NCBI GenBank assembly: GCA_014843695.1
Contig: CM026393.1
Span: 9,201,536 to 9,265,535 of the forward strand
Source: Archivesica marissinica
Lineage: Eukaryota; Mollusca; Bivalvia; Venerida; Vesicomyidae
DNA length: 64,000 nucleotides
Direction: 5' to 3'
In this document: positions 44,881 through 56,114 of the stretch, in pieces
How the letters are laid out: the number at the start of each line of letters is the position of its first letter
Position numbering within the stretch: the first letter of the stretch is position 1
Notes under the pieces: generated by a model
Databases searched by the model: none
Told to the model about the DNA's origin: nothing
Seen by the model: only the letters and a program-made list of their open reading frames with translations
Made by a program: the position numbers and the translations under genes

Positions 44881-45880
44881 NNNNNNNNNNNNNNNNNNNN
44901 NNNNNNNNNNNNNNNNNNNNNNNNNNNNNNNNNNNNNNNNNNNNNNNNNNNNNNNNNNNNNNNNNNNNNNNNNNNNNNNNNNNNNNNNNNNNNNNNNNNN
45001 NNNNNNNNNNNNNNNNNNNNNNNNNNNNNNNNNNNNNNNNNNNNNNNNNNNNNNNNNNNNNNNNNNNNNNNNNNNNNNNNNNNNNNNNNNNNNNNNNNNN
45101 NNNNNNNNNNNNNNNNNNNNNNNNNNNNNNNNNNNNNNNNNNNNNNNNNNNNNNNNNNNNNNNNNNNNNNNNNNNNNNNNNNNNNNNNNNNNNNNNNNNN
45201 NNNNNNNNNNNNNNNNNNNNNNNNNNNNNNNNNNNNNNNNNNNNNNNNNNNNNNNNNNNNNNNNNNNNNNNNNNNNNNNNNNNNNNNNNNNNNNNNNNNN
45301 NNNNNNNNNNNNNNNNNNNNNNNNNNNNNNNNNNNNNNNNNNNNNNNNNNNNNNNNNNNNNNNNNNNNNNNNNNNNNNNNNNNNNNNNNNNNNNNNNNNN
45401 NNNNNNNNNNNNNNNNNNNNNNNNNNNNNNNNNNNNNNNNNNNNNNNNNNNNNNNNNNNNNNNNNNNNNNNNNNNNNNNNNNNNNNNNNNNNNNNNNNNN
45501 NNNNNNNNNNNNNNNNNNNNNNNNNNNNNNNNNNNNNNNNNNNNNNNNNNNNNNNNNNNNNNNNNNNNNNNNNNNNNNNNNNNNNNNNNNNNNNNNNNNN
45601 NNNNNNNNNNNNNNNNNNNNNNNNNNNNNNNNNNNNNNNNNNNNNNNNNNNNNNNNNNNNNNNNNNNNNNNNNNNNNNNNNNNNNNNNNNNNNNNNNNNN
45701 NNNNNNNNNNNNNNNNNNNNNNNNNNNNNNNNNNNNNNNNNNNNNNNNNNNNNNNNNNNNNNNNNNNNNNNNNNNNNNNNNNNNNNNNNNNNNNNNNNNN
45801 NNNNNNNNNNNNNNNNNNNNNNNNNNNNNNNNNNNNNNNNNNNNNNNNNNNNNNNNNNNNNNNNNNNNNNNNNNNNNNNN
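44881..45880. other. Assembly gap (1000 N)
   Basis: Exactly 1000 N, probably a placeholder rather than a measured size. It hides the 5' part of the gypsy element, part of the 42-bp array and, probably, gene B's last exon. Confidence 0.99.
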
Positions 45881-46132
45881 ATAACTGTACCTGTTTGATT
45901 CTAACATAGCGCCATAGACATCATAACTGTACCTGTTTGATTCTAACATAGCGCCATAGACATCATAACTGTACCTGTTTGATTCTAACATAGCGCCATA
46001 GACATCATAACTGTACCTGTTTGATTCTAACATAGCGCCATAGACATCATAACTGTACCTGTTTGATTCTAACATAGCGCCATAGACATCATAACTGTAC
46101 CTGTTTGATTCTAACATAGCGCCATAGACATC
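45881..46132. repeat. 42-bp minisatellite entering the gap
   Basis: Six exact or near-exact copies of ATAACTGTACCTGTTTGATT, CTAACATAGCGCCATAGACA and TC. It begins just after the gene B exon 2 donor region and runs into the N gap, the likely cause of the assembly break. Confidence 0.97.
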
Positions 46133-46193
46133 AAATACAAATGAATGTGTTATTCATTTATTAACAGGATGGTACATGGTATTGTACACTTAC

Positions 46194-46554
46194 CTCCTGA
46201 AGCCACGATAACCTCCATAGCCACCATAGCCACGTCCAAAGCCACGGCCATAACCTCCATAGCCACGTCCAAAGCCTCCATAGCCACGACCATATCCGCC
46301 ATAGCCACCAATACCGATGGCGAATCTGCCATAATAGTCATCATCGCCACCCCCGTAGTATCCACCCATCATACCCATGCCACCATGTCGACCATACCCG
46401 CCAAACCCTCCACCATATCCGCCATATCCACCATATCCTCCGCCATGGCCCCCAACAAACCCACCTATGTAACCACTGCTCAGTCCACCTCCGTAGCCAT
46501 ACATGCCGCCGTAGCCTCCATAACTACGTCCAATCATAGCCCCTTTACCATAGC
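46194..46554 (-). CDS. Gene B coding exon 2
   Basis: Runs from YGKGAMIGRSYGG to GGYRGFR. The donor GTAAGT is closer to consensus than gene A's GTTAGT. In the acidic region it has GGGDDDYYGRFAIGIGG, two residues longer after GRF than in gene A. Confidence 0.85.
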
Positions 46555-47142
46555 CTGCAACATATAAATGCACAATAATGGAAATGCATGTTACTAAACA
46601 GATATAGGGAACACCCGATTCAAACCATAGCAACGTATTATCTTACTGAGACGGCCATTTTGAAGTTTATGATATCATATAATTATACAAGGTTGTATAC
46701 TTAATTCATTGACATCTGCTACAGTAAGCATGACGTAATATGTTATAGCTATCTTTAATATCGGTGATTTCGAGCTAATTGCCGCCCGAACGCAACACAG
46801 CAGTGGTCAACTGTGTCCCTATTTCATAAATGCATATAGGAACATACCTCCGAAACCTAACCCACTGCTGATACCACCATGTCCGACGCCAATTCCACCG
46901 CCGTATTTCTTGACAAAACCGCCTCCATATCCGCCGTACCCTCCGTTGTATCCCTTACCAACACCACCGTATCCTCCGTCGTATCCTCCGTCGTATCCTC
47001 CGATTCCGCCATATCCTCCGATTCCGCCATATCCTCCGATTCCGCCATAGCCTTTCTTCATGTGTATCTTCTTATGTTTTCCGTAGTAGGCGGCATTGAC
47101 GGCGAACAAGCCAAACAACACAAAGACGATGGTGCGGATCAT
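46194..47142 (-). CDS. Gene B: glycine/tyrosine-rich secreted structural protein, paralogue of gene A (3' end missing)
   Basis: Two coding exons are visible: 47142-46848 (295 nt) and 46554-46194 (361 nt), with the same phase 1 and phase 2 junctions as gene A (GGAG|GTATGT, TTGCAG|GC, GGAG|GTAAGT). The signal peptide is MIRTIVFVLFGLFAVNA, followed by YYGKHKKIHMKKG, GGYGGI repeats, and a VKKYGGGIGVGHGG segment unlike gene A. Exon 2 carries GYGG repeats and a shorter acidic GGGDDDYYG site. The two exons give 218 complete codons plus two bases; the third exon should add roughly 50 residues if like gene A and must lie at or beyond the N gap. The intron between the exons is 293 bp against 3.6 kb in gene A. 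The role is presumed the same: an extracellular matrix or shell component. It is not evidently a pseudogene: frames, splice sites and promoter are all intact. Confidence 0.82.
46848..47142 (-). CDS. Gene B coding exon 1 (signal peptide)
   Basis: It starts at the ATG conserved with gene A. The acceptor CTATACCTTCAG precedes 47150. The 3' part has replaced gene A's SRGVRRG by a lysine-containing FVKKYGGG segment, so the paralogues differ mainly here. Confidence 0.85.
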
Positions 47143-47389
47143 GGTGCTACCTGAAGGTATAGGTATCCGTGTATAAAACTATTACATGTATACCTGAAGA
47201 AGAATAGCATTCCATAAACTATTTCATTACAATCCTTGCCGTGAGCAGAATACAATAGACATATATTGAGAGATATAACGCCTCTAAGACTGGTTAGACA
47301 TCAAAATAATATGGTTATGTTAGCTAGTATTTTAGATTGTGGACAGGCGTGTATTCCAGGAATGAAGAAACATGTGAAAAAACTGTCTG

Positions 47390-47545
47390 AACTCGTGAAC
47401 TACCGTATATATACGACGTATTCGACGATTCGGGAGGTACTGATGTTCATAAAAAAGAGGTGTCTCATAAGTCAGAAATGGCTGGCCCTTTAAATAGGGG
47501 TGACACTATAATAAACAAACACTTTACTTTACTTTACTTTATACG
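47390..47545 (+). mobile_element. Short retroelement 3' end with (CTTTA)n tail
   Basis: ATAATAAACAAACACTTTAC followed by repeated TTTAC just before 47540 resembles the tail of a non-LTR element. It is absent from the matching gene A intron position. No coding sequence recognised. Confidence 0.35.
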
Positions 47546-47986
47546 GATGTAAATATCTTGTTTGTGACAGTCAGTATTTATATGGAAGGCCGGAAAATCA
47601 AATAAGTTTACAACAATTCTCAACATATTAAAATATTTAATAAATATTTTATTATAATCGAGATTCAATATCTTGCCGATCACTATTGGTATGTAAGGTT
47701 GTAAATGTAAATGCATTTTCCAGATCCGTTAGGTTTGAGTCACCAAAGAGAATACGTTTTGTTCATGGATGTCGACATACATTGCTTTATATGTAAATAT
47801 ACCAGCGGACATAGAAAACGCACACACACATTATATGATTATTATTACATGAACACGAAATACGAAGGATTCCGTCAAAGATATATCTTTATTACAAAAC
47901 ACAAACTGAACAACTAAAAATATTCCAAAACGTTTAGAACTATGTATTTATATAGTTATTGTTTTTCATGTAAAACACACTTATCC

Positions 47987-48133
47987 GAAGTGTGCGTTTT
48001 CTATGTCCTCTAGTATACATGTCAGGAAGTGTGCGTTTTCTATGTCCTCTAGTATATATGTCAGGAAGTGTGTGTTTTCTATGTCCTCTAGTATATATGT
48101 CAGGAAGTGTGCGTTTTCTATGTCCTCTAGTAT
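47987..48133. repeat. 39-bp minisatellite, about 4 copies
   Basis: Units of GTGTGCGTTTTCTATGTCCT and CTAGTATATATGTCAGGAA. The core is the exact inverse of 47806-47824 (GGACATAGAAAACGCACAC), 165 bp away. Confidence 0.93.
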
Positions 48134-48139
48134 AGTTAA

Positions 48140-48418
48140 TGAATGCCGACTAGCATGACCCAGGTGAATGCCGACTAGCATGACCCAGGTGAATGCCGAC
48201 TAGCATGACCCAGGTGTATGCCGACTAGCATGACCCAGGTGAATGCCGACTAGCATGACCCAGGTGAATGCCGACGAGCATGACCCAGGTGAATGCCGAC
48301 TAGCATGACACAGGTGAATGCCGACTAGCATGACCCAGGTGTATGCCGACTAGCATGACCCATGTGAATGCCGACTAGCATGACCCAGGTGAATGCCGAC
48401 GAGCATGACCCAGGTGAC
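48140..48418. repeat. 25-bp minisatellite, about 11 copies
   Basis: Unit GAATGCCGACTAGCATGACC and CAGGT, with a five-unit block containing a GACGAGC variant repeated. In intron 0 of gene B; absent from gene A. Confidence 0.95.
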
Positions 48419-48625
48419 AGAAGCATCAAATGTAATTCAATAAAATAGTTATGTAATTTTGTTTTTAAATTTAGAATCCCGTTTACCTTTTTTGTACAGA
48501 TGCAGTAAATACGTATGTATACAAGAAGAAGGTTCTGGTGAGACAGAAAGCAAGCAGTTGTATTATCAACAATACATTATGAATCAGATAAGCTACTACA
48601 GCGAGAAATGTTAGATGTATCTTAC

Positions 48626-48680
48626 CTGTGGACTGGCCGTACTCACAGTGACTATCGTAGGTTCATCGTGTGCCTTTATA
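48626..48680 (-). promoter_or_regulatory. Gene B promoter and non-coding exon 0
   Basis: Same arrangement as gene A: TATAAA at 48675-48680, initiator-like TCACTG about 31 nt downstream, and donor CACAG|GTAAGA at 48626/48625. Intron 0 is about 1.5 kb here. The sequence around the module is nearly identical in A and B over about 150 bp, stronger than in the rest of the intron. Confidence 0.75.
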
Positions 48681-49065
48681 AGCATGTTGTCGGCAGCATT
48701 GTCCAATTGTCAATAGCTTGAGTTGTTAATTAAAGTACTTTGCATCCAAGCAGACTGATTTGACATGTGTCCATATATAGAGGTTGCATTAGTAGATACA
48801 TATTGACAATAATTATGTCCAATTACATTTTTATAACAGTAGTTTAGCACTTACATAATAAATTAATCAGTGTTGCATTAAAGTGATTTATTACTGTCCG
48901 TAATTATACTATTGTCTATTTAGACCGCCACCTGTCCATATCGGTAATTAAGGTATGTATTAAACATGCACCCATGCATCGTAACTCTCTCCCAGTTAGT
49001 ATACAGACATATTATGACATATATTATTACATACAATGAATTCAATACACATATAGTAATGTGTT

Positions 49066-49285
49066 GTTTAAACTTTATTTATTTTACAACGATTGCGAAT
49101 CAAGTTCTAACAACTTATATTAATCACTCTCGTTGGCGCGGATGAAAGCGTAAATGTGGTCATTCATGTGGGAGGAAACCGGAGTACCCGGTGAAACCCC
49201 ACCTGTCCGATCTGGCGACCACCGTACCATCTCACATACTTCCCCAGTCCGAGGATCGAACTCGAGTTGCATTGGTGAAAAGCGA
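49066..49285 (-). mobile_element. SINE-C copy
   Basis: Body and B-box region (reverse of GATCGAACTCGAGTT) preserved; the A-box end is lost. The minus-strand end is TTTATTTATTTTACAACG read in reverse. It is inserted in the B upstream flank and absent from the A flank. Confidence 0.75.
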
Positions 49286-49316
49286 GTTAGTAATGTAGCC
49301 TAGCAATAGTGTCACA

Positions 49317-49800
49317 TGTGATAGTCCAGATGCGTATCCAGTGATAGTCCAGATGCGTATCCAGTGATAGTCCAGATGCGTATCCAGTGATAGTCCAGAT
49401 GCGTATACAGTGATAGTCCATATGCGTTTCCAGTGAAAGTCCAGATGCGTATCCAGTGATAGTCCAGATGTGTATCAAGTGATAGTCCAGATACGTATCC
49501 AGTGAAAGTCCAGATGCGTATCCAGCGATAGTCCAGATGCGTATCCAGTGATAGTCCAGATGCGTATCCAGTGATAGTCCAGATGCGTATCCAGTGATAG
49601 TCCAGATGCGTATCCAGTGATAGTCCAGATGCGTTTCCAGTGATAGACCAGATGCGTATCCAGCGATAGTCCAGATGCGTATCCAGTGATAGTCCAGATG
49701 CGTATCCAGTGATAGTCCAGATTCGTATCCAGTGATAATCCAGATGCGTATCCAGTGATAGTCCAGATGTGTATCAAGCGATAGTCTAGATGCATATCCA
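49317..49800. repeat. 23-bp minisatellite, about 21 copies
   Basis: Unit GATAGTCCAGATGCGTATCC and AGT. The gene A flank has the related motif once (28441-28455). The sequences on both sides of the array are recognisable in block A. Confidence 0.95.
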
Positions 49801-49874
49801 GGATCAGATTAAGGAGGATTACCTGGCCCGGTGGACAGAGGCGGCCAATACTATGTGAGTGTGTCAGTGGATAT

Positions 49875-50976
49875 TACTGAACACTGACTAACAAATGGTG
49901 CAATGTTCTGGTACCTTTGGTGTAAACTGTGGATACAAGAGCTTAGCTGAAATGTCATTTTTTCAATTGGCTTCACAGGCGAATTGACCTGTCCACATGT
50001 GTAATACACATTATTAAACAAACCCAATCAATGCCGTGTTTAATAACAAAGCCTCCTACACGTGAGAGTCATACATGTATAATCTGGTCAGATCCAATAT
50101 ATGGACCATTTTCAGGCGCATTGGGTACCGATGTTCTGATATAATTAAAGTTTGAGCATGCATAGAAGGAACAACTTAGTGGGTCATGAGGAGTGGAAGG
50201 CATTCCCTTTATTTTCAATATTTGTGCTAACTATCAGTATTATTATGAACATATATGTATATATATATATATTTATAACTTGTGTGCGCTTGGGGGGGGG
50301 GGGGAATTTCCAATTTCTATATAAACTACTCCGGTTTATGCTTTATCCTGACATACGGATAGGAATACATGCGTTCAATTGATGGAACAGCCTGCTATTA
50401 TTGACATTCAAGCTAAATAAGGTAATAATTATATTAGAAATATATTGCTTGCTTTTATTAATTGAAGCAGTTATCACATTCCACTATTCGATAAAGATGT
50501 TACTGTGTTATCAGTTGTAATTTCACTATAAAGTTTAAAGTGTTTGGACAATAATTATTTCGAATACTACACACTTTGGCTCTATTCAACCCAATTTAAT
50601 CCAAATATACATGTATTTTTGATTTGTACAGGTAAATAAAGAGTTGTCCCAATTTAATTAATATGACATATAACCACATTTGATAAAATTACAAAAAAGA
50701 TGATCAAACGACATACTAGGCTGAAATTATCAATGTGATATGTATGTTCCATTAACACCAAACCCCTTGCGGGGAACCTATACATGTTTTCCTGCGCAGG
50801 CTTACTGAATATGTGAAATATATATGCAAAACCTGCATTATTAATAAAATATGGCACATGTGCAGCTATTAAAGAAAATAAAAGCCGAGGACGCGCATCA
50901 TATGTCATGGAATCAGATTAAAGGAGACCACTTTTGTGGCCAAATATGAAATTTGATAGGCATGCATTACTGGCTA
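49875..50976. other. AT-rich spacer with SINE-D fragment and poly-G
   Basis: No gene recognised. 50735-50815 is a reverse-strand 3' fragment of SINE-D (GTTCCATTAACACCAAACCC). A run of 13 G lies at 50292-50304. Confidence 0.6.
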
Positions 50977-51447
50977 TATATATCCATGTGTTGTTATTGT
51001 ATATAAGATCTATATATATCCATGTGTTGTTATTGTATTTAAGATCTATATATATCCATGTGTTGTTATTGTATTTAAGATCTATATATATCCATGTGTT
51101 GTTATTGTATTTAAGATCTATATATATCCATGTGTTGTTATTGTATTTAAGATCTATATATATCCATGTGTTGTTATTGTATTTAAGATCTATATATATC
51201 CATGTGTTGTTATTGTATTTAAGATCTATATATATCCATGTGTTGTTATTGTATTTAAGATCTATATATATCCATGTGTTGTTATTGTATTTAAGATCTA
51301 TATATATCCATGTGTTGTTATTGTATATAAGATCTATATATATATCCATGTGTTGTTATTGTATATAAGATCTATATATATCCATGTGTTGTTACTGTAT
51401 ATAAGATCTATATATATCCATGTGTTGTTATTGTATTTAAGATGTAT
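50977..51447. repeat. 36-bp minisatellite, about 13 copies
   Basis: Unit GATCTATATATATCCATGTG then TTGTTATTGTATTTAA. Very homogeneous; TTTAA/TATAA variants occur at both edges. Open on both strands because of the 36-bp period. Confidence 0.96.
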
Positions 51448-51650
51448 ATATTAACATATCCTTAATGGAGATGTGATAGAACAATAAAACAATAAACTTT
51501 TGTCCATAAATGGGGTACAAATTAACCGAATACGTAAGAAAAATAAAATATGTCATTCTTTTGCTAAAACTAGAAAACAAGTACTGTTCTGTTTAATAGA
51601 GCTCCGATTCCATTTTAGATAGCATTGATACAGGCTATCGTTCAAAATAT

Positions 51651-52560
51651 GTAGAGGATTCACCAGTCAATATATACTCAACTATAGCGTGTGATAAAGG
51701 GGGTGTTGCTTTACTGTACACGTATCTCTTATATGTAGAGGATTCACCAGTCAATATATACTCAACTACACCTTGTAATAAAGGGGGTGTTGCCTTAGTG
51801 TACACGTATCTCTTATATGTAGAGGATTCACCGGTCAATATATACTCAACTACAGCATGTGATGAAGGGGGTGTTGCCTTACTGTACACGTATCTCTTAT
51901 ATGAGAATAGTGCGCAAATTGAATGCATTGAAAGTAATCGCATTATCGGCATAGAAATAGTAGATCGACCACGTCCAAGTTTTAGTTGTGCTGTATATAT
52001 GCCAGCTGACAACAATATTTCATCTTGCAATGAAATGCTATGTGAACATGATTCACTGGTTCGATCTTACTCCGAACATGGCCGCAGAATTATTGCTGGT
52101 GATTATAATGCGCAAATAATATGTTCAGCTGTCTGGATCTCCAGATATATCTCGAGTATATTCATCAATTGTTGAACAATTTTCTCTCATCAGTTAGTTT
52201 AAACAATATTTTATTCAAGAATAGTATATAACATAGGACTAGTTGCAACAGCACAGTTATTCTAGCAGACAATGTATCAAGTCCTCGCTATAGTTGTATT
52301 CCCTGTAAAGGATGATTGACCATGTCTTAGTTGACCACTAATTTGCGCAACTCATACGCAATGTCGTTATTGACATGGATTTAGTTTCATCCCATCATTT
52401 GCCGAGTGTCGAATCTTTGGATTTAGAGCTTAGCACCAAACATACGACCGATACCGTCTTATTGCACATGCAACAACATATTGGAAGTCAGTTGTTAAGG
52501 AAGCCCATTCAAATACAATACACATGAGCAATAGTTGGATATTAGAAGGTTGACGACATC
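51651..52560 (+). pseudogene. LINE endonuclease relic with in-frame 84-bp triplication
   Basis: The plus frame reads GGVALLYTYLL, CAVYMPADNNISSCNEML and RRIIAGDYNAQI, the central part of a LINE endonuclease (the GDFNA-type catalytic motif is GDYNA here). A later piece near 52310-52420 gives MIDHVLVDH and VSSHHLP, like the end of EN. The 5' part (51651-51900) is an 84-bp unit present three times (starts at 51651, 51735 and 51819). Since 84 is 28 codons the frame is kept. Stops downstream show it is dead. Confidence 0.7.
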
Positions 52561-54278
52561 CAAAGGTAACTAATTATCCAATAGACGTGAGCCTATATAC
52601 TTGAGCAAGTCATGTCTTGTTGCGGTGTTTCTAAAACATGTAGGAAATGTTAAGCGCTATTGTAAAGCGGTAGTATTATTGGACACTGAGTTGCCAATTG
52701 CAAAGCATATACACTCGAGTATATGGGTCATCTCTACATACAGATTCTAACATTCATTGTAGTATGCCAGGGTAGGCTGAGTGACTCTACATACAGATTC
52801 TAACATTCACTGTAGTATGCCAGGGTAAGCTGAGTGACTCTACATACAGATTCTAACATTCATTGTAGCATGCCAGGGTAGGCTGAGTGACCCTACATAC
52901 AGATTCTAACATTCACTGTAGTGTGCCAGGGTAGGCTGAGTGACTCTACATACAGATTCTAACATTCATTGTAGTGTGCCAGGGTAGGCTGGGTGACTCT
53001 ACATCAAGATTCTAACATTCATTGTAGTATACCAGGGTAGGCTGAGTGACTCTACATACAGATTCTAACATTCATTGTAGTATGCCAGGGTAGGCTGAGT
53101 GATTCTACATACATATTCTAACATTCACTGTAGTGTGCCAGGGTAAGCTGAGTGACTCTACATACAGATTCTAACATTCACTGTAGTATGCCAGGGTAGG
53201 CTGAGTAACTCTACATACAGATTCTGACATTCACTGTAGTGTGCCATGGTAGGCTGAGAGACTCTACATACAGATTCTAACATTCATTGTAGAATGCCAG
53301 GGTAGGCTGAGTGACCCTACATACAGATTCTAACATTCACTGTAGTATGTCAGGGTAGTCTGAATGACTATACATACAGATTCTAACATTCATTGTAGTA
53401 TACCAGGGTAGGCTGAGTGACTCTACATACAGATTCTAACATTCATTGTAGTATGCCAGGGTAGGCTGGGAGACTCTTCATTCATATTCTAACATTCATT
53501 GTAATATGCCAGGGTAGGCTGGGTGACTCTACATACATATTCTAACATTCACTGTAGTGTGCTAGGGTAGGCTGAGTAACACTACATACAGATTCTAACA
53601 TTCACTCTAGTATGCCAGGGTAGGCTGAGTGACTCTACATATAGATTCTAATATTCACTGTAGTATGCCAGGGTAGGCTGAGTGACTTACATACATATTC
53701 TAACATTCACTGTAGTATCCCAGGGTAGGCTGAGTGACTCTACATATAGATTCTAATATTCACTGTAGTATGCCAGGGTAGGCTGAGTGACTTACATACA
53801 TATTCTAACATTCACTGTAGTATGCCAGGGTAGGCTGAGTGACTCTACATATAGATTCTAACATTCACTATAGTATGCCAGGGTAGGCTGAGTGACTCTA
53901 CATACAGATTCTAACATTCATTGTAGTATGCCAGGGTAGGCTGAGTGACTCTACATACATATTCTAACATTCACTGTAGTGTGCTAGGGTAGGCTGAGTA
54001 ACTCTACATACAGATTCTAACATTCACTGTAGTATGCCAGGGTAGGCTGAGTGACTCTACATACAGATTCTAACATTCACTGTAGTATCCCAGGGTAGGC
54101 TGAGTGACTCTACATATAGATTCTAACATTCACTGTAGTATGCCAGGGTAGGCTGAGTGACTCTACATACAGATTCTAACATTCACTGTAGTATGCCAGG
54201 GTAGGCTGAGTGACTCTACATATAGATTCTAACATTCACTGTAGTATGCCAGGGTAGGCTGAGTGACTCTACATACAT

Positions 54279-54987
54279 GAACGATGTAATTTTGTTTATA
54301 GTCGCCACCGCATAACTGCATTTGGGCGACTGTATTTTCTAAGATGGTTATGTCCTAAGGTGATTCTTCTTGTCTAAGGCGATTCTTCTTATCCTAAGGT
54401 GATTCTTCTGTGGTGGTTATTCGATGATGATTATCCGTGTTCTGTGATGATTATTCCTATGCTTCTATGATGATTATTCCTGTTCTACGGTGATTATTTC
54501 TGTATTCTGTGTAGCTTATGAAGACGTCATCAGGTGGTTACTTCTTTCTGTGCCGGCCAGGTTGACAAGGCCTGGTCTGTACGTGGTCCTTTTTAGGGCC
54601 ACACTCCTCACTGTTGGTCACCCCGCAGCAGCATTAATACGGATCTGACAGTTAGACATCTGGTCGTCGATTGTCGCAAACGAGTCTACTAAACTCCGGT
54701 GTAGCTCGGGGGAGCGTGGATCCACGACTGTTGCCGCTCCCTCAGGTCCGCCGTCTCGTCTATCCGCCAGAAAAAAGTGTCGAAAGTCGGCGAAGATATA
54801 GTGGTTCAGTGCCCACTATCTAGAAGAGCTGGTGGATCTGTCCTGATGTGCCGTGGCCGTGAGTCCACATGCTGGCGAGCCTCCCCCTTCACAAGATCGA
54901 CGACCAGAAGATCCCAGAATCCTACGCTGCTGCTACGGAATGTGCCCCGGTCACGACGTGCACGTCGTGAGGAGATGGACCGGGAAA
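54279..54987. other. 709-bp insert in the 53-bp array, copy 1
   Basis: Non-repetitive and more GC-rich in its right half than the surroundings. It begins GAACGATGTAATTTTG and ends GATGGACCGGGAAA, with GTGACTCTACATACAT on both sides (unit sequence, or a target duplication). The left part has degenerate GATGATTATTCCTGTTCT-like repeats. The right part has an 18-bp perfect palindrome at 54952-54969. A 77-aa and a 60-aa frame cross the right border into the array and so are unlikely to be genes. Origin unknown; a retroelement or gene fragment is possible. Confidence 0.8.
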
Positions 54988-56114
54988 GTGACTCTACATA
55001 CATATTCTAACATTCACTGTAGTATGCCAGGGTAGGTTGAGTAACTCTACATACAGATTCTAACAGTCATTGTAGTGTGCTAGGGTAGGCTGAGTGACTC
55101 TACATACAGATTCTAACATTCATTGTACCATGCCAGGGCAGGCTGAGTGACCCTACATACAGATTCTAACATTCACTATAGTGTGCCAGGGTAGGCTGAG
55201 TGACCCTACATACAGATTCTAACATTCATTGTAGTATCCCAGGGTAGGCTGAGTAACTCTACATACATATTCTAACATTCACTGTAGTATCCCAGGGTAG
55301 GCTGAGTAACTCTACATACAGATTCTAACATTCACTGTAGTATGCCAGGGTAGGCTGAGTGACTCTACATACATATTCTAACATTCACTGTAGTGTGCTA
55401 GGGTAGGCTGAGTAACACTACATACAGATTCTAACATTCACTCTAGTATGCCAGGGTAGGCTGAGTGACTCTACATATAGATTCTAATATTCACTGTAGT
55501 ATGCCAGGGTAGGCTGAGTGACTTACATACATATTCTAACATTCACTGTAGTATCCCAGGGTAGGCTGAGTGACTCTACATATAGATTCTAATATTCACT
55601 GTAGTATGCCAGGGTAGGCTGAGTGACTTACATACATATTCTAACATTCACTGTAGTATGCCAGGGTAGGCTGAGTGACTCTACATATAGATTCTAACAT
55701 TCACTATAGTATGCCAGGGTAGGCTGAGTGACTCTACATACAGATTCTAACATTCATTGTAGTATGCCAGGGTAGGCTGAGTGACTCTACATACATATTC
55801 TAACATTCACTGTAGTGTGCTAGGGTAGGCTGAGTAACTCTACATACAGATTCTAACATTCACTGTAGTATGCCAGGGTAGGCTGAGTGACTCTACATAC
55901 AGATTCTAACATTCACTGTAGTATCCCAGGGTAGGCTGAGTGACTCTACATATAGATTCTAACATTCACTGTAGTATGCCAGGGTAGGCTGAGTGACTCT
56001 ACATACAGATTCTAACATTCACTGTAGTATGCCAGGGTAGGCTGAGTGACTCTACATATAGATTCTAACATTCACTGTAGTATGCCAGGGTAGGCTGAGT
56101 GACTCTACATACAT

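Noticed and set aside
44858..46117. 419-aa minus-strand frame
   Set aside because: Mostly N; its visible part is the 42-bp array.
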